A stretch of DNA of 34,900 bases from Acidimicrobiaceae bacterium (GCA_013044365.1 JABEUP010000063.1:1-34900); one strand, 5' to 3'; numbered from the stretch's first letter, positions 8,304-17,841 are shown. Notes: a model not told the origin generated them from the letters alone. Made by a program: numbers and translations.

Positions 8304-9041
8304 ATGTCGGCGAGCGATACCCCGCAGGTATATATATCAATGGCGGTAATCACCGCGATGCTACTGGGCATTGGGTGCTTATTAGCTAGAACTAGGCCTG
8401 GACCTTGGACAATTGTGGCCGCGCGCGTACTAGGGGTAGTGCTACTTGCCAAGGGCGCATTGTGGGTCTTTACCTCGCTGGATCCCGGTCCGTGGTCAGT
8501 TGAGACTGGGCTCCCGTTGTACCTGTGCGATATCGCTGTTTTTATCGCTGCGGCAGCATGCTTGTGGCGCATCCCGCTTCTGGTCGAACTTACCTATTTT
8601 TGGGGATTGGCGGGAGTTCTCCAGGCAATCATCACCCCGGAGTTACCCAACGGCTTTCCCCACCTTCTCTTCATCCAGTACACAGTCGGTCACTTGGCAG
8701 TGGTGTCTGCATCAGTATATCTGACGGTGGGGCTCCGCATCGTGCCGCGCAAGGGCGCTATATTACGTGTATTTGCCATCACGGTTGGTTACACAGCCGC
8801 TGTCGGGATTGTGGACTGGATTACTGGGGCTGACTATATGCTTTTGCGCTACCGTCCACCGACTTGGAGCCTTCTCTCTATTATGGGACCTTGGCCCTGG
8901 TACATTGTTGGCGCGGTGGGATTGGCGGTAGTTTTCTTTATGGTGCTCGATGCTCCCTTTTGGGCGGCTCGGCACCGAGAAAGAATCTCTTCCGGTGATC
9001 AATCCGGTGTCTACGAAGTATCAGCCCGGGAATCGAATTAA
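8304..9041 (+). CDS. YwaF/TIGR02206-family integral membrane protein
   Basis: The 245-residue protein has about seven hydrophobic helices. Family landmarks are GLPLYLCDIAVF in helix 3, YFWGLAGVLQAIITPEL, then DYMLLRYRPP and SLLSIMGPWPWYI near the C-terminus. These match the uncharacterised YwaF family, for which I know no established biochemical function. The ATG at 8304 follows AAGGGG (8289-8294) at nine bases. It is transcribed away from the methyltransferase on its left, and no partner gene is adjacent on the same strand apart from a doubtful small ORF. Confidence 0.8.
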   Translation: MSASDTPQVYISMAVITAMLLGIGCLLARTRPGPWTIVAARVLGVVLLAKGALWVFTSLDPGPWSVETGLPLYLCDIAVFIAAAACLWRIPLLVELTYFWGLAGVLQAIITPELPNGFPHLLFIQYTVGHLAVVSASVYLTVGLRIVPRKGAILRVFAITVGYTAAVGIVDWITGADYMLLRYRPPTWSLLSIMGPWPWYIVGAVGLAVVFFMVLDAPFWAARHRERISSGDQSGVYEVSARESN

Positions 9042-9096
9042 AAGCTATGCTGTGGGATTGCCAATGATCCAAAACCGGTGGCAAGTTTAATAAACG

Positions 9097-9387
9097 ATGG
9101 CCATTGACAAGACCTCTAGTGGCTTATTCAAGTTGGCTGATACGACCACACAAATCGTAAAGTTCATTGACGGCGCATTACGCTGCCCCGAAGAACAAGA
9201 ATCCCTTATCTTGAAGATGTCAATCGTCGATGTACCCGATCTTCGTTGTTTTTCAGCTGTTAAACAGCGATATCTTAGCGGAGGCACATCCGGGTTCGCT
9301 AGTCCCAAGGATGATTTTCGACTTACCTTGCGCAATTTTGCAAGGGTGGTTACCGAATTGTCTCAAGTAGCCTTTTTCGGAATGTGA
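9097..9387 (+). CDS. small hypothetical protein, doubtful
   Basis: A 96-residue frame with unremarkable, coding-like composition (MAIDKTSSGLFKLADTT at the start). It fills the 308-base gap after the YwaF-type gene and runs 38 bases into the 3' end of the convergent aminopeptidase gene. There is no Shine-Dalgarno sequence before the ATG and no recognised domain. It may be a real lineage-specific gene or chance openness. Confidence 0.35.
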   Translation: MAIDKTSSGLFKLADTTTQIVKFIDGALRCPEEQESLILKMSIVDVPDLRCFSAVKQRYLSGGTSGFASPKDDFRLTLRNFARVVTELSQVAFFGM

Positions 9388-11905
9388 GGTAGATGGCGTA
9401 TTTCTCAAGGGTTTGCTTCAGGCTCTTTTCTCCCGTTGGGATTGGGTGGCTCTCGAAGAAGGTTCGGATCTTTCCTTCCAGAGAGTAGGACTCATCAGAT
9501 ATGAGAGCGGCGACTCCGGAAAGCATTCTCGGGATTGTATTGTCCGGGAACCTCTCCAAAAGTGCATCCCAGTTTTCAGTCAGGAAATTCCAGGTGAGAA
9601 CGCCGGATGTCCGTCCTGAGAGCAAGCTGGCAATTACGAACGGCCCGTTTTGGCTTCGGATTTCACCCAAGGTCATTTTGAGGACCTTCTTTATCAGCTC
9701 CGGATGTTCGAACTTGGTGAGGGCCATGAGATAACGGTTCTCCTCTTGGGGAGTCGAGGGATGACGGTACTTGTCGAGTATGAACGCAAAATCGGCCTCG
9801 TCGCCATTGGCAGCGACAACCGCTAAAACTGCTGAAACGATATTTGGGTCTATGTCTGACTCCGCCGACATTTCTTTTACAAAAAGATCCTTGCACTCGG
9901 CGATGGTTTCATTGTCATGACCTATAGTTCCAAGGGCTTCAATGACCGTTGCCCTGAGCCTTGCCAGCCCTTCCTGTTCGTCCGGCCGAGCTTCAAATCC
10001 GAGTTTGTCCAGAATGGGCAGCAAAGAATTGTTGCACCGTTTCGCCACTGCTTCCTGTTTTTCGGAGGAGGCCGCCAGGTCGATGAGGTGGAGCGCGGAG
10101 CTGATTAGTTCCCAAAGATTCGGGTCTTCCTCGTCTTTGACCGCTTCTATGAGTTCGAAAAAGTGGTCCACCCCAACCATTAATGACAGAGTCTGCGCCC
10201 AAAGGTCGCTGGCAAGATTGAATTTTTCCAGGTCTGCCAGCTGCGAGAAGTTAGCAAGTAGTCTTCCCGATAGTTCTTTGTCATAACTGACCCGGAAGAA
10301 ACCCCAGCCTCCTATGTTGGCAATTACCAGGTCGTGGGGATTCTGAAGCGGAAGTGTAATTGGTTCTGAGCCAAGCAGAAACTTGTGAAGCTGGGTTCCG
10401 ACTCTGACGCTTAGAGGCACGTTCCAAATTGTGCCAATTTGTGATTCCTCCTCGTTTATGCCTGCCCGTGCAAGATCAGAAAGATATGAGAAAGGCTTCT
10501 GAGAAATGGTGATCTCTGAATCATTTGAGCTGACATGGACGATTGGATAACCTCCTTGGAAAACCCAGTCGACCATTGTTTGGGCAATCGGCTGGTCGCT
10601 GGCTTCCTCCAATGCGGTCCAAAGGTCAGTGGTCTCAGCATTGGCAAACCGGTGTGAATTCAAGTATCTGGTTATTCCTGACCTGAAGGTGTCGGGGCCT
10701 AGGTAGCGCTCCAGCATGCGCAGTACGCTGGCTCCCTTCTCATAGGTCAGCACGTCAAACATGCCCTCGGCATCAGAGGGTTTGACAACTGTGAATTCGA
10801 TAGGCCTCGTGTTATGGAGACCGTCTGTGCCAAAAGCGGCACCCTTTGAAAGCCCGAAGGATACCCACCGATTCCACTCCGGATTGAAATGGTCGGTTGC
10901 CAGCAGTTCCATGAATGTCGCAAAGGCCTCGTTAAGCCAAAGCCCGTTCCACCACTTCATTGTCACCAGGTCGCCAAACCACATGTGCGCGATTTCGTGA
11001 CTTATTACATCGACGACTCTTTCAAGCTCTGAACTTGATGATCTTTCAGGGTCAACCAGCAACAGTGTCTCTCGAAAGGTGACTGCCCCAAGATTTTCCA
11101 TCGCTCCGAATGCGAAGTCGGGGATTGCGATCAGGTCCAGCTTGCTTCCCGGATATGGGATTGAAAACCAATCGGTAAAAAATTCGAGTGCATGTGCAGC
11201 CGCCTTTAGTGCAAATTGGTGGAGGTGGCTCTGGCCTGGCTTGGAGATAATGCGGATTGGGGTATCCCCGCTCATGTGTGGTGGTGATGCTTCGAGAGGT
11301 CCAATGACGAACGCAACCAGATAGGTTGACATTGGTATGGTGTCCGCGAATGCGACTCTCTTGTAGCCGCCACCAAGATCCGTCGTGCCAATGTCCGGGG
11401 CATTTGAGACTGCAAGATAGTCGGACGGTGTGTCCAGTTCGATCGCGAATACTGCTTTGAGGTCAGGTTCGTCAAAGCAGGGAAAGGCCTTCCTGGCATC
11501 AGTAGCCTCGAACTGGGTTGTAGCAATGTAATGAGTGTTGCCGTTCTCGTCGGTGAACTTGCTTCTATAAAATCCTGAAAGTTGATCATTCAGAGATCCT
11601 TGAAAAGTAATTTCAAGGACGGCATGGCCGGGTTCCAAGGTCCCTTCGAAAGACAATGTCACCCGTTCCAATTCAGAATCTAATTCTATTCTGCAGTCGT
11701 GGGTTGTTCCTTCTTGGTCCACTTTGGCGAAGTCTATTTCAAGTTCCGTGGCGTTAAGGACAATTGAACTTGAACTCTCGTCAATCCTGATGTTTACCAA
11801 CTCGTATCCGGTAAACCTGAATGTCTCAAAATCAGGCCTTATCCGGATGGCATATTTGGTAGGTACTATGTTTCTTGGCAATCTGAAGTTAGTTGAGGTA
11901 TCCAC
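9350..11905 (-). CDS. pepN: M1-family aminopeptidase (aminopeptidase N type)
   Basis: This zinc metalloprotease removes N-terminal residues from peptides in the cytosol. With the GTG start at 11905 it has 851 residues, the usual length for M1 enzymes. The N-terminal beta domain begins FRLPRNIVPTKYAIRIRPD, as in actinobacterial relatives. The substrate-anchoring GAMEN motif is at 267-271. The zinc site is HEIAH (303-307) with the third ligand E326 in WLNEAF, i.e. HExxH-x18-E. The C-terminal half is a helical ERAP1_C-like domain. The open frame extends to 12082, but that would overlap the divergent kinase by about 60 codons or less, and the extra N-terminal residues do not look like the family, so the shorter start is preferred. 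Confidence 0.9.
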   Translation of the reverse strand: MDTSTNFRLPRNIVPTKYAIRIRPDFETFRFTGYELVNIRIDESSSSIVLNATELEIDFAKVDQEGTTHDCRIELDSELERVTLSFEGTLEPGHAVLEITFQGSLNDQLSGFYRSKFTDENGNTHYIATTQFEATDARKAFPCFDEPDLKAVFAIELDTPSDYLAVSNAPDIGTTDLGGGYKRVAFADTIPMSTYLVAFVIGPLEASPPHMSGDTPIRIISKPGQSHLHQFALKAAAHALEFFTDWFSIPYPGSKLDLIAIPDFAFGAMENLGAVTFRETLLLVDPERSSSSELERVVDVISHEIAHMWFGDLVTMKWWNGLWLNEAFATFMELLATDHFNPEWNRWVSFGLSKGAAFGTDGLHNTRPIEFTVVKPSDAEGMFDVLTYEKGASVLRMLERYLGPDTFRSGITRYLNSHRFANAETTDLWTALEEASDQPIAQTMVDWVFQGGYPIVHVSSNDSEITISQKPFSYLSDLARAGINEEESQIGTIWNVPLSVRVGTQLHKFLLGSEPITLPLQNPHDLVIANIGGWGFFRVSYDKELSGRLLANFSQLADLEKFNLASDLWAQTLSLMVGVDHFFELIEAVKDEEDPNLWELISSALHLIDLAASSEKQEAVAKRCNNSLLPILDKLGFEARPDEQEGLARLRATVIEALGTIGHDNETIAECKDLFVKEMSAESDIDPNIVSAVLAVVAANGDEADFAFILDKYRHPSTPQEENRYLMALTKFEHPELIKKVLKMTLGEIRSQNGPFVIASLLSGRTSGVLTWNFLTENWDALLERFPDNTIPRMLSGVAALISDESYSLEGKIRTFFESHPIPTGEKSLKQTLEKYAIYLTFRKRLLETIR

Positions 11906-12020
11906 AGAGGTTACGGTAGCTGATTCAGAAAGAAATTGAAAGCTGTGATTATGCGGATTGCAAAATATCTTCTTATGGACCGGATCGGCAGCCATGCCAG
12001 CGAGTGCTGGGTGGGCACGG

Positions 12021-13025
12021 ATGGGAGTTGATGAAGGGCGTTCAATCGAGGTCGTGGCGTTGGGAAGTGCGATAGTTGACATGTTCTGCCAAGTCCCGGA
12101 GGGTTACGTTGAGCAACTTGGGATTCAGAAAGGCTCGATGCGGCTTGTCGGACCTGAAATATCGGATTCTGTCATAAAGCTCCTGGGTAAGGTTGAGGTC
12201 AGAGGCGGGGGATCTGCGGCAAATACCTTGGTGGGAATGGCAAATTTGGGGCACAAGGTCACTCTTATTGCCAGAACTGATCTCGATACCTTTGGAAATC
12301 AGTATGTCAGCGATCTTGTGGAATGCGGAGTAGACGTCGTAAGGCCAAATATCGCGCACGACCTTGGAACCGGCCGCTGCCTTGTGATGGTTACTCCGGA
12401 CGGCGAACGTACAATGGCCACATGGCTCGGAGCCGCCTCGCATCTGCAATTAGACGATAACTCCAAAGCCGTCATTGCGGATTCAAAGCTACTTTACATA
12501 GAAGGTTACCTGTATGATCTGGATAGCACCAAGGCGCAGATTCATTCTGCGATAGATGTTGCCGTAAAATACAATGTACAAATAGCGCTCTCCTTATCGG
12601 ACCCGTTTTGTGTTTCAAGGCACCGCGACGAGTTTCAAGATCTTCTGGATGGTCCGGTGGCCATAGTTTTCGCCAATAAGGAGGAGTCCCGGATACTTAC
12701 AGGTTTGGAAGATCCAGAGCAGATTGTTACGGTTCTGCGGAGAAAATCCCTGTCAGGTGCTGTCACTCTTGGATCATCGGGCGCCATCGTATTTGATCAA
12801 TCCGGGAGTTTCCACGTTCCCGCCCAGAGAGTTGATCCTATTATAGACACTACCGGTGCAGGCGATCTCTTCGCTGCTGGCTACCTGCACGGTGTTTTGA
12901 TGGGGGGGGACAAAAGAATTCAGCAGTGTGGTATGTATGGAGTTGCATGTTCGGCAGAGGTACTGTCCCATTTCGGTGCCAGGCCCAACATCAATCTTCG
13001 GCACCTAATAGACGATTTTTCCTGA
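12021..13025 (+). CDS. PfkB-family carbohydrate/nucleoside kinase (adenosine-kinase-like)
   Basis: The 334-residue ribokinase-fold enzyme phosphorylates a sugar or nucleoside hydroxyl with ATP. It opens with VVALGSAIVDMF and has the substrate-binding GGGSAANT segment near residues 62-69. PfkB signature 2, DTTGAGD, is at 276-282; D282 is the catalytic base and the preceding GAG forms the anion hole. The overall pattern is closest to bacterial adenosine-kinase-like members, but the substrate is not certain. ATG at 12021 is preferred because the conserved fold begins eight residues later; TTG 11958 and ATG 11994 are upstream options. It is divergent from the aminopeptidase across about 115 bases. 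Confidence 0.83.
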   Translation: MGVDEGRSIEVVALGSAIVDMFCQVPEGYVEQLGIQKGSMRLVGPEISDSVIKLLGKVEVRGGGSAANTLVGMANLGHKVTLIARTDLDTFGNQYVSDLVECGVDVVRPNIAHDLGTGRCLVMVTPDGERTMATWLGAASHLQLDDNSKAVIADSKLLYIEGYLYDLDSTKAQIHSAIDVAVKYNVQIALSLSDPFCVSRHRDEFQDLLDGPVAIVFANKEESRILTGLEDPEQIVTVLRRKSLSGAVTLGSSGAIVFDQSGSFHVPAQRVDPIIDTTGAGDLFAAGYLHGVLMGGDKRIQQCGMYGVACSAEVLSHFGARPNINLRHLIDDFS

Positions 13026-13026
13026 C

Positions 13027-13043
13027 GGCCGTGCGGCTCGGCC
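13027..13043 (+). terminator. possible terminator hairpin after the PfkB kinase
   Basis: GGCCG (13027-13031) and CGGCC (13039-13043) form a GC-rich five-base stem with a seven-base loop, starting two bases after the kinase stop. The following sequence has only a weak T content. A second hairpin, TGCTCG/CGAGCA, lies at 13077-13098. Confidence 0.3.
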
Positions 13044-13156
13044 TCTTGTGAGTTATCTGGAAAGAATCTAAGATGCTGCTCGCTCAAACGGACGAGCATC
13101 GAGGCGATCCACGGGCCAAGCGGACCCATCCTGTCGGTGAGTTTCCCTTTTTTAGG

Positions 13157-13411
13157 TCAGCCTGCTTTTGCTAAAACCAAACTCGCGTCAAATCCAATTT
13201 CAAGCTCGAACTCGGGCGCCATTTCCTTCCCGAGAGCGCTTTCGCTGTTGATCGCCGACGATCTTTCCAAGATAAGTCCCAGCGCTTGGGATGATCTCTC
13301 ATCCAGTGCGGCCGTTACGGATATCATAGGTGAAGGTTCAATCATATTGATGGCGCCAATGGCCATTTCGATTCCAACCTCAAGTAATTCAGGCTCGCCC
13401 ACACCGATCAT
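13157..13411 (-). CDS. small hypothetical acidic protein
   Basis: An 84-residue frame on the minus strand, rich in Glu, Ile and Met (MIGVGEPELLEVGIEMAIGA at the start), with codon choice like its neighbours. The opposite-strand frame over the same bases is Ser/Pro-rich and looks like its shadow. No domain is recognised and no Shine-Dalgarno sequence precedes the ATG; an in-frame stop lies ten codons further upstream. It fills half of a 533-base gap between the kinase and the phosphodiesterase. Real but unknown, or a remnant, are both possible. Confidence 0.4.
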   Translation of the reverse strand: MIGVGEPELLEVGIEMAIGAINMIEPSPMISVTAALDERSSQALGLILERSSAINSESALGKEMAPEFELEIGFDASLVLAKAG

Positions 13412-13558
13412 CCAGGAGCAGTAAATGCTCTGACTTTATACGGGCCATTCAAGGTTAATGTCGACGCTCATGTTGGACGGATTGACTTCGCCAGGACGCG
13501 TAACAATTTTCGTAATGGATATCTCCGAGACAGAGGTCTAGCAGCAAGTGTTCCTGAT
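13412..13558. other. intergenic DNA before the phosphodiesterase
   Basis: With the doubtful small ORF at 13157-13411, the kinase-to-phosphodiesterase gap is 533 bases. This part shows no hairpin, no repeat and no clear promoter pair. It probably holds the promoters of the flanking genes. Confidence 0.3.
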
Positions 13559-14557
13559 GTGGGAGCGATTCCAGCATGGCAGATTTTGACTTTGCTGCAT
13601 TACTCGGATGAGATTGTCAAAAACATGGTCTATCATGTCACTCTAACTCTAGTTGACAGGCTAGTTTTGGCTTACGTGGATAATAGATGGATTGAAAGAC
13701 GAGTACTCTCATATGCCCATCGTGGAGGCTCCTTTGAGGCTCCGTCAAGTACGATCGGAGCTCTTGGGAGCGCGCGCGAGGCTGGGGTGTCTGGACTTGA
13801 GTTAGATGTCCACTCCACGTCTGACGGAGTGCTTATCTGCTGTCACGATGATGTTGTTGACACTACGACCGATGGCAAAGGCAGGGTTTCAAGGCTTACC
13901 TGGAGTCAGATCGAGGCGCTCAACGCAGGATTCTGGTTCGTTCCGAACTTTAGAACCAGTGTCGTTCAAGCCCGGCCAGAGAATGAATACGTATATCGGC
14001 AAGAGCGTTTGCGTGGGGAAATGACCCGGTTGGCTCGGGTTGACGAGGTGCTTGGCAATTTCCCTGACATGATTCTGAATTTTGACATAAAATCCACCTC
14101 GCCTTCAGTGGAGCCATACGAGGAGAAATTGGCAGACCTGATCCTGGCTCATGATGCGGTCGACCGAGTTATCGTCAGTTCTTTTTTGGATTCGGCCATA
14201 TGGAGAATAAGACAGAGCAATCCGAATATATCTACCTCCGCCGCTCCCGGAGAGATCAGCGAGTTCTATTTCGCGCTGGTTTCAGGACGCCAGGAAGCAA
14301 TAGATGTTGCAAGGCTTGCGCCATATGTTGCCTTCCAGATTCCCCGGTTCTTCGGCGAGGTCGAGTTGGCGACTCCCAAATTCATCGATGCCGCCCATGC
14401 CGGAGGCAAAGCAGTGCATGTGTGGACTATAAATGACCGCGATGCAATGGAGGCGCTGATTCGGATGGGTGTTGACGGCATTATTAGCGACCAGCCAAGC
14501 CTTTTGGTGCCGGTGATAGAAGAGAGTGCTACGCATTATCGCTATAGGTCAAACTAG
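13559..14557 (+). CDS. glycerophosphodiester phosphodiesterase (GDPD family)
   Basis: This TIM-barrel enzyme would hydrolyse glycerophosphodiesters to glycerol 3-phosphate and an alcohol. The catalytic AHRGG motif starts with H54 and R55 and is followed by EAPSST, where the family usually has ENT. The metal/acid set LELDVHSTSDG and the second catalytic histidine in CCHDD are present. The C-terminus has the usual VHVWTINDRDAMEALIRMGVDGIISDQP strand and loop. The frame opens at GTG 13559; ATG 13625 is an alternative that leaves 31 residues before AHRG, closer to typical members. No signal peptide is evident, so it is probably cytosolic. It lies 37 bases upstream of mnmA on the same strand. Confidence 0.87.
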   Translation: MGAIPAWQILTLLHYSDEIVKNMVYHVTLTLVDRLVLAYVDNRWIERRVLSYAHRGGSFEAPSSTIGALGSAREAGVSGLELDVHSTSDGVLICCHDDVVDTTTDGKGRVSRLTWSQIEALNAGFWFVPNFRTSVVQARPENEYVYRQERLRGEMTRLARVDEVLGNFPDMILNFDIKSTSPSVEPYEEKLADLILAHDAVDRVIVSSFLDSAIWRIRQSNPNISTSAAPGEISEFYFALVSGRQEAIDVARLAPYVAFQIPRFFGEVELATPKFIDAAHAGGKAVHVWTINDRDAMEALIRMGVDGIISDQPSLLVPVIEESATHYRYRSN

Positions 14558-14594
14558 GCTGGATGTGGAGTTTCGTTCTACTTAGAGGAGTTTA

Positions 14595-15626
14595 ATGAAA
14601 GTTTTGGTTGCAATGTCTGGAGGGGTCGATTCTTCAGTTGCAGCTGCCCTTTTGGTAGAACAGGGCCATGAAGTCGTAGGAGCTACTATGAAGCTCTGGG
14701 GTGGGTCCTCTGATTCGGGATGCTGCTCTGTTTCTGATGTTGAGGACGCCAGGAGGGTGGCGTCTCAAATTGGCATTGATCACTATGTCTTCAATTTCAC
14801 CGAGGAATTTGAGGAGAAAGTGGTCAAGTTTTATGTCAATTCCCACCAAAATGGCTTGACGCCGAACCCATGCATTGAATGCAACAGGCATCTTAAATTC
14901 AGTACTTTTATTGAGCGGGCGAAGACTCTCGGTTTTGACTTTGTTGCCACCGGGCACCATGCACGTGTGCTCAAGTCCAATGGTGTCGCCAGACTGACCC
15001 GTGGTACAGATTTGGCCAAAGATCAGTCATATGTGCTGTCGATGCTTCAAAATGGTCAGCTCGAATACCTTATGCTTCCAGTCGGTGAAATCACTAAAGA
15101 TCGGGTTAGGGAAATTGCCAGAGAGATGTCTCTGCGAACTGCACTCAAGCCCGACTCCCAAGATGTGTGTTTTATCACCTCCTCAACTGGCAGGGACGGA
15201 TTCCTTTCTAAGCGGATTGAACTCCACTCTGGTGAACTCTACGACAGCTCGACTGGAGACAGAGCAGGTGCCGTGGATTCCATCGAGCTGGTTACTGTTG
15301 GCCAGCGCAAGGGGTTGGGAACATTGGGTGATGGGGCGGCCCGATATGTGGTAAGCGTGGATGTGCCAGCCAGGAAGGCTTTTCTTGGCCGCCAGTCGGA
15401 TTTGATGGTAAACACGATTGCCTTTCATTCTCTCACGGTTTCCCACGAGCCAATAGATGAGGGAGAGCTCGTAGAAGTACAGGGTTCTGCCCATGGAAGA
15501 ACGTCAAGAGCTGTATTTTTTAGGGATTGCGTAAAGTTTGAAGAGCCCCACCGTAAAGTTGCTCCAGGGCAAACTCTGGCCTTTTACCGTAATGACGTTG
15601 TAATTGGATCAGCGATAGCGTGTTAG
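14595..15626 (+). CDS. mnmA: tRNA-specific 2-thiouridylase MnmA
   Basis: MnmA installs the 2-thio group on U34 of tRNAs for Lys, Glu and Gln, using ATP and a sulfur relay. The 343-residue protein has the PP-loop SGGVDSS (8-14) and TPNPCIECNRHLKF, with C96 at the usual first catalytic cysteine position. TGHHAR, KDQSYVLSML and SQDVCF follow, the last with the second catalytic cysteine C192. TVGQRKGLG starts the central domain. The ATG at 14595 has GAGGAG at 14585-14590. Its stop codon is directly followed by the ligA start, so the two are one transcription unit; mnmA next to ligA is a known actinobacterial pairing. Confidence 0.97.
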   Translation: MKVLVAMSGGVDSSVAAALLVEQGHEVVGATMKLWGGSSDSGCCSVSDVEDARRVASQIGIDHYVFNFTEEFEEKVVKFYVNSHQNGLTPNPCIECNRHLKFSTFIERAKTLGFDFVATGHHARVLKSNGVARLTRGTDLAKDQSYVLSMLQNGQLEYLMLPVGEITKDRVREIAREMSLRTALKPDSQDVCFITSSTGRDGFLSKRIELHSGELYDSSTGDRAGAVDSIELVTVGQRKGLGTLGDGAARYVVSVDVPARKAFLGRQSDLMVNTIAFHSLTVSHEPIDEGELVEVQGSAHGRTSRAVFFRDCVKFEEPHRKVAPGQTLAFYRNDVVIGSAIAC

Positions 15627-17687
15627 ATGGAGAGGGATTTGGGGGACGCTCCTAAAGATGAGATAGATACGCTGCGGGCACAGCTTGCTCATCATGGCTG
15701 GCTCTATTACCACCTGGATTCTCCGGAGATCACCGACTTCGAGTATGACCGTTTGCTCAAGCGTCTGATCGAGCTGGAGCAGGCCCATCCGGAGTTCTAC
15801 GATCCTAAGTCGCCAAGCCAGAGCATCGGAGGATCCGGACAGGAGATGTTCAGCCCGGTTGAGCATGAAATACCGATGATGTCACTGGATAATGTCTTCA
15901 ACTTTGATGAATTACAGGGCTATTTTGACCGTGTGGCGAAGAGTTTTTCTGAGCCGGAGTTGAAAGCGCTCAAGTGGGTGTTTGAACTAAAGATAGATGG
16001 GCTAGCAATATCTGCGATTTACCGCCACGGTCATTTGGTGACCGCCGCCACGCGTGGTAATGGGCGGGTTGGAGAGGATGTTACTGCCAATATTTTGGCC
16101 ATCGAGGCTATTCCACGAACCCTGGTCGCAAAGGATTTGGGCACTCCCCCCGACTTGTTAGAAGTAAGGGGGGAGGTCTATATGACCAAGGAGGCATTTG
16201 CCCGTCTCAATGGGGCGCAGTTGGAAGCGGGCCAGCCGATGTTTGCAAATCCCAGAAACTGTGCGGCCGGATCACTTCGACAAAAGGATCCTCGGGTGAC
16301 GGCAAAACGTGATCTTTCATTCTGGGCCTATCAGCTTGTTCGAATATCAAGCGACCGCACTTTCACCTCGCATTTGGAGTCGCTTCGATATCTAGAACAG
16401 TTTGGATTCCCTGTAAATCCAAACATCATGCTGCTGTCGGACTCTTCGGCAATATTTGACGAGATTTCAGCTTTGGACGCGAAACGCCACGAGCTAGGTT
16501 ATGAAATTGACGGTGCGGTGGTAAAGATCGACGATCTCCATCTGCGTGACCGCCTAGGTTCAACTGCCAGAGCGCCCAGGTGGGCAATCGCCTACAAGCT
16601 TGCTCCAGAAGAACGCGAAACAAGGCTTGTCAACATTGAGGTCTCTATTGGAAAGTCAGGCAAAGCGACTCCGTTTGCCATCCTCGAGCCGGTATCTGTG
16701 GGGGGCTCGACCGTTTCGCGGGCGACGCTTCATAACGAGGATCAAGTCAAGCTGAAAGGGGTGAGGGTTGGCGACATCGTGATTGTCCGAAAGGCTGGTG
16801 ATGTCATCCCCGAGGTAGTCCGCTACGTACCGGAACTCCGAACCCCAGATAATCACGAATGGCACTTTCCGCAATTTTGTCCCTTGTGCGGCTCACCTCT
16901 CAATCGCAGGGAGGGAGAAAGCGATACTTTCTGCGAGAATCTGTATTGTGAAGGGCGTCTTGTCCAGAGGCTTGCGCATTTCTGTTCGAGGAGCGCACTG
17001 GACATAGAAGGGCTGGGAGAAAGCCGGATTGCACGGTTCGTGGAAAAGAAATTGATCTCTGAACCTCAAGATTTATTCAGGTTGGAGTATTCGCAGCTGA
17101 TCGGTTTCGAGGGTTTTGGAAAAAGGTCCGTAACATCACTTCTTGCGGCAATAGAGACTGCAAAACAGAGGCAACTTTCCCGGCTTCTGGTCGGTTTGGC
17201 TATTCGGCATGTGGGTGAAGGTGCGGCTGCAGCGCTTGCTAAGAGGTTTCGGTCACTTCCCGAGTTGATGACAGCTTCCAAGGAGGCTCTGGAGGATATC
17301 GAAGGCGTTGGTGAGAAGATTGCACTGTCAGTGCTTGAATTCTTCGAGAATCCCAAATCATCTAAGATATGCACAGAGCTGATAGAACTCGGTGTGGCTA
17401 TTTACGAAAGAGGGGATAAAATCAGTCCGGATGAGGTGGTAAAGACTCTGATGGATAGGGTGATTGTCATAACGGGTACTCTTGCCAATTTCTCACGGGA
17501 GGCCGCTCAAGACGCCGTGGTTTCAAGGGGCGGAAAAACAAGTTCTTCAGTATCACGGAACACTTATACCCTTGTGGCAGGAGATGCCCCTGGTGTCTCA
17601 AAAATAACCAAGGCTCAGGAACTAGGAGTGCCGATCATAGATGAGGGTCAGTTTGCGGAACTTTTGCAATATGGGGAGTTTTCTTGA
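15627..17687 (+). CDS. ligA: NAD+-dependent DNA ligase LigA
   Basis: LigA seals nicks in replication and repair by forming an AMP-lysine intermediate from NAD+. All domains are present in the 686 residues. Domain Ia, which binds NMN, shows YYHLDSPEITDFEYDRLL (about 27-44). The adenylation motif KIDG has the catalytic K122. Then come RGEVYM, EIDGAVVKID and AIAYKL, an OB fold, and a four-cysteine zinc finger starting CPLCGSPL near residue 418. Helix-hairpin-helix repeats and a BRCT domain (about 600-680, VIVITGTLANFSREAAQ) finish it. The ATG follows the mnmA stop with no gap, so translation is probably coupled. Confidence 0.97.
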   Translation: MERDLGDAPKDEIDTLRAQLAHHGWLYYHLDSPEITDFEYDRLLKRLIELEQAHPEFYDPKSPSQSIGGSGQEMFSPVEHEIPMMSLDNVFNFDELQGYFDRVAKSFSEPELKALKWVFELKIDGLAISAIYRHGHLVTAATRGNGRVGEDVTANILAIEAIPRTLVAKDLGTPPDLLEVRGEVYMTKEAFARLNGAQLEAGQPMFANPRNCAAGSLRQKDPRVTAKRDLSFWAYQLVRISSDRTFTSHLESLRYLEQFGFPVNPNIMLLSDSSAIFDEISALDAKRHELGYEIDGAVVKIDDLHLRDRLGSTARAPRWAIAYKLAPEERETRLVNIEVSIGKSGKATPFAILEPVSVGGSTVSRATLHNEDQVKLKGVRVGDIVIVRKAGDVIPEVVRYVPELRTPDNHEWHFPQFCPLCGSPLNRREGESDTFCENLYCEGRLVQRLAHFCSRSALDIEGLGESRIARFVEKKLISEPQDLFRLEYSQLIGFEGFGKRSVTSLLAAIETAKQRQLSRLLVGLAIRHVGEGAAAALAKRFRSLPELMTASKEALEDIEGVGEKIALSVLEFFENPKSSKICTELIELGVAIYERGDKISPDEVVKTLMDRVIVITGTLANFSREAAQDAVVSRGGKTSSSVSRNTYTLVAGDAPGVSKITKAQELGVPIIDEGQFAELLQYGEFS

Positions 17688-17841
17688 GACTAACTTCCCT
17701 TCACGCAGGCACAAAAGATCGATTGGGCGTAGATGGTTTTGCGAATGGATTATGGTGGATGGGAGTCGCGTCAGGAAGCAATAGTGGGATGATGCTTCAG
17801 GTGCACTTCATAGATTGTGCTCTAATTGGAGAGGCTTTTTA

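Noticed and set aside
9058..9084. TTGCCA/TGGCAA inverted repeat after the YwaF-type gene
   Set aside because: Six-base arms with a 15-base spacer and no T run; too weak for a terminator or operator call.
13137..13424. Plus-strand 95-residue Ser/Pro-rich frame
   Set aside because: It is the opposite-strand shadow of a more protein-like minus-strand frame and has no ribosome binding site.
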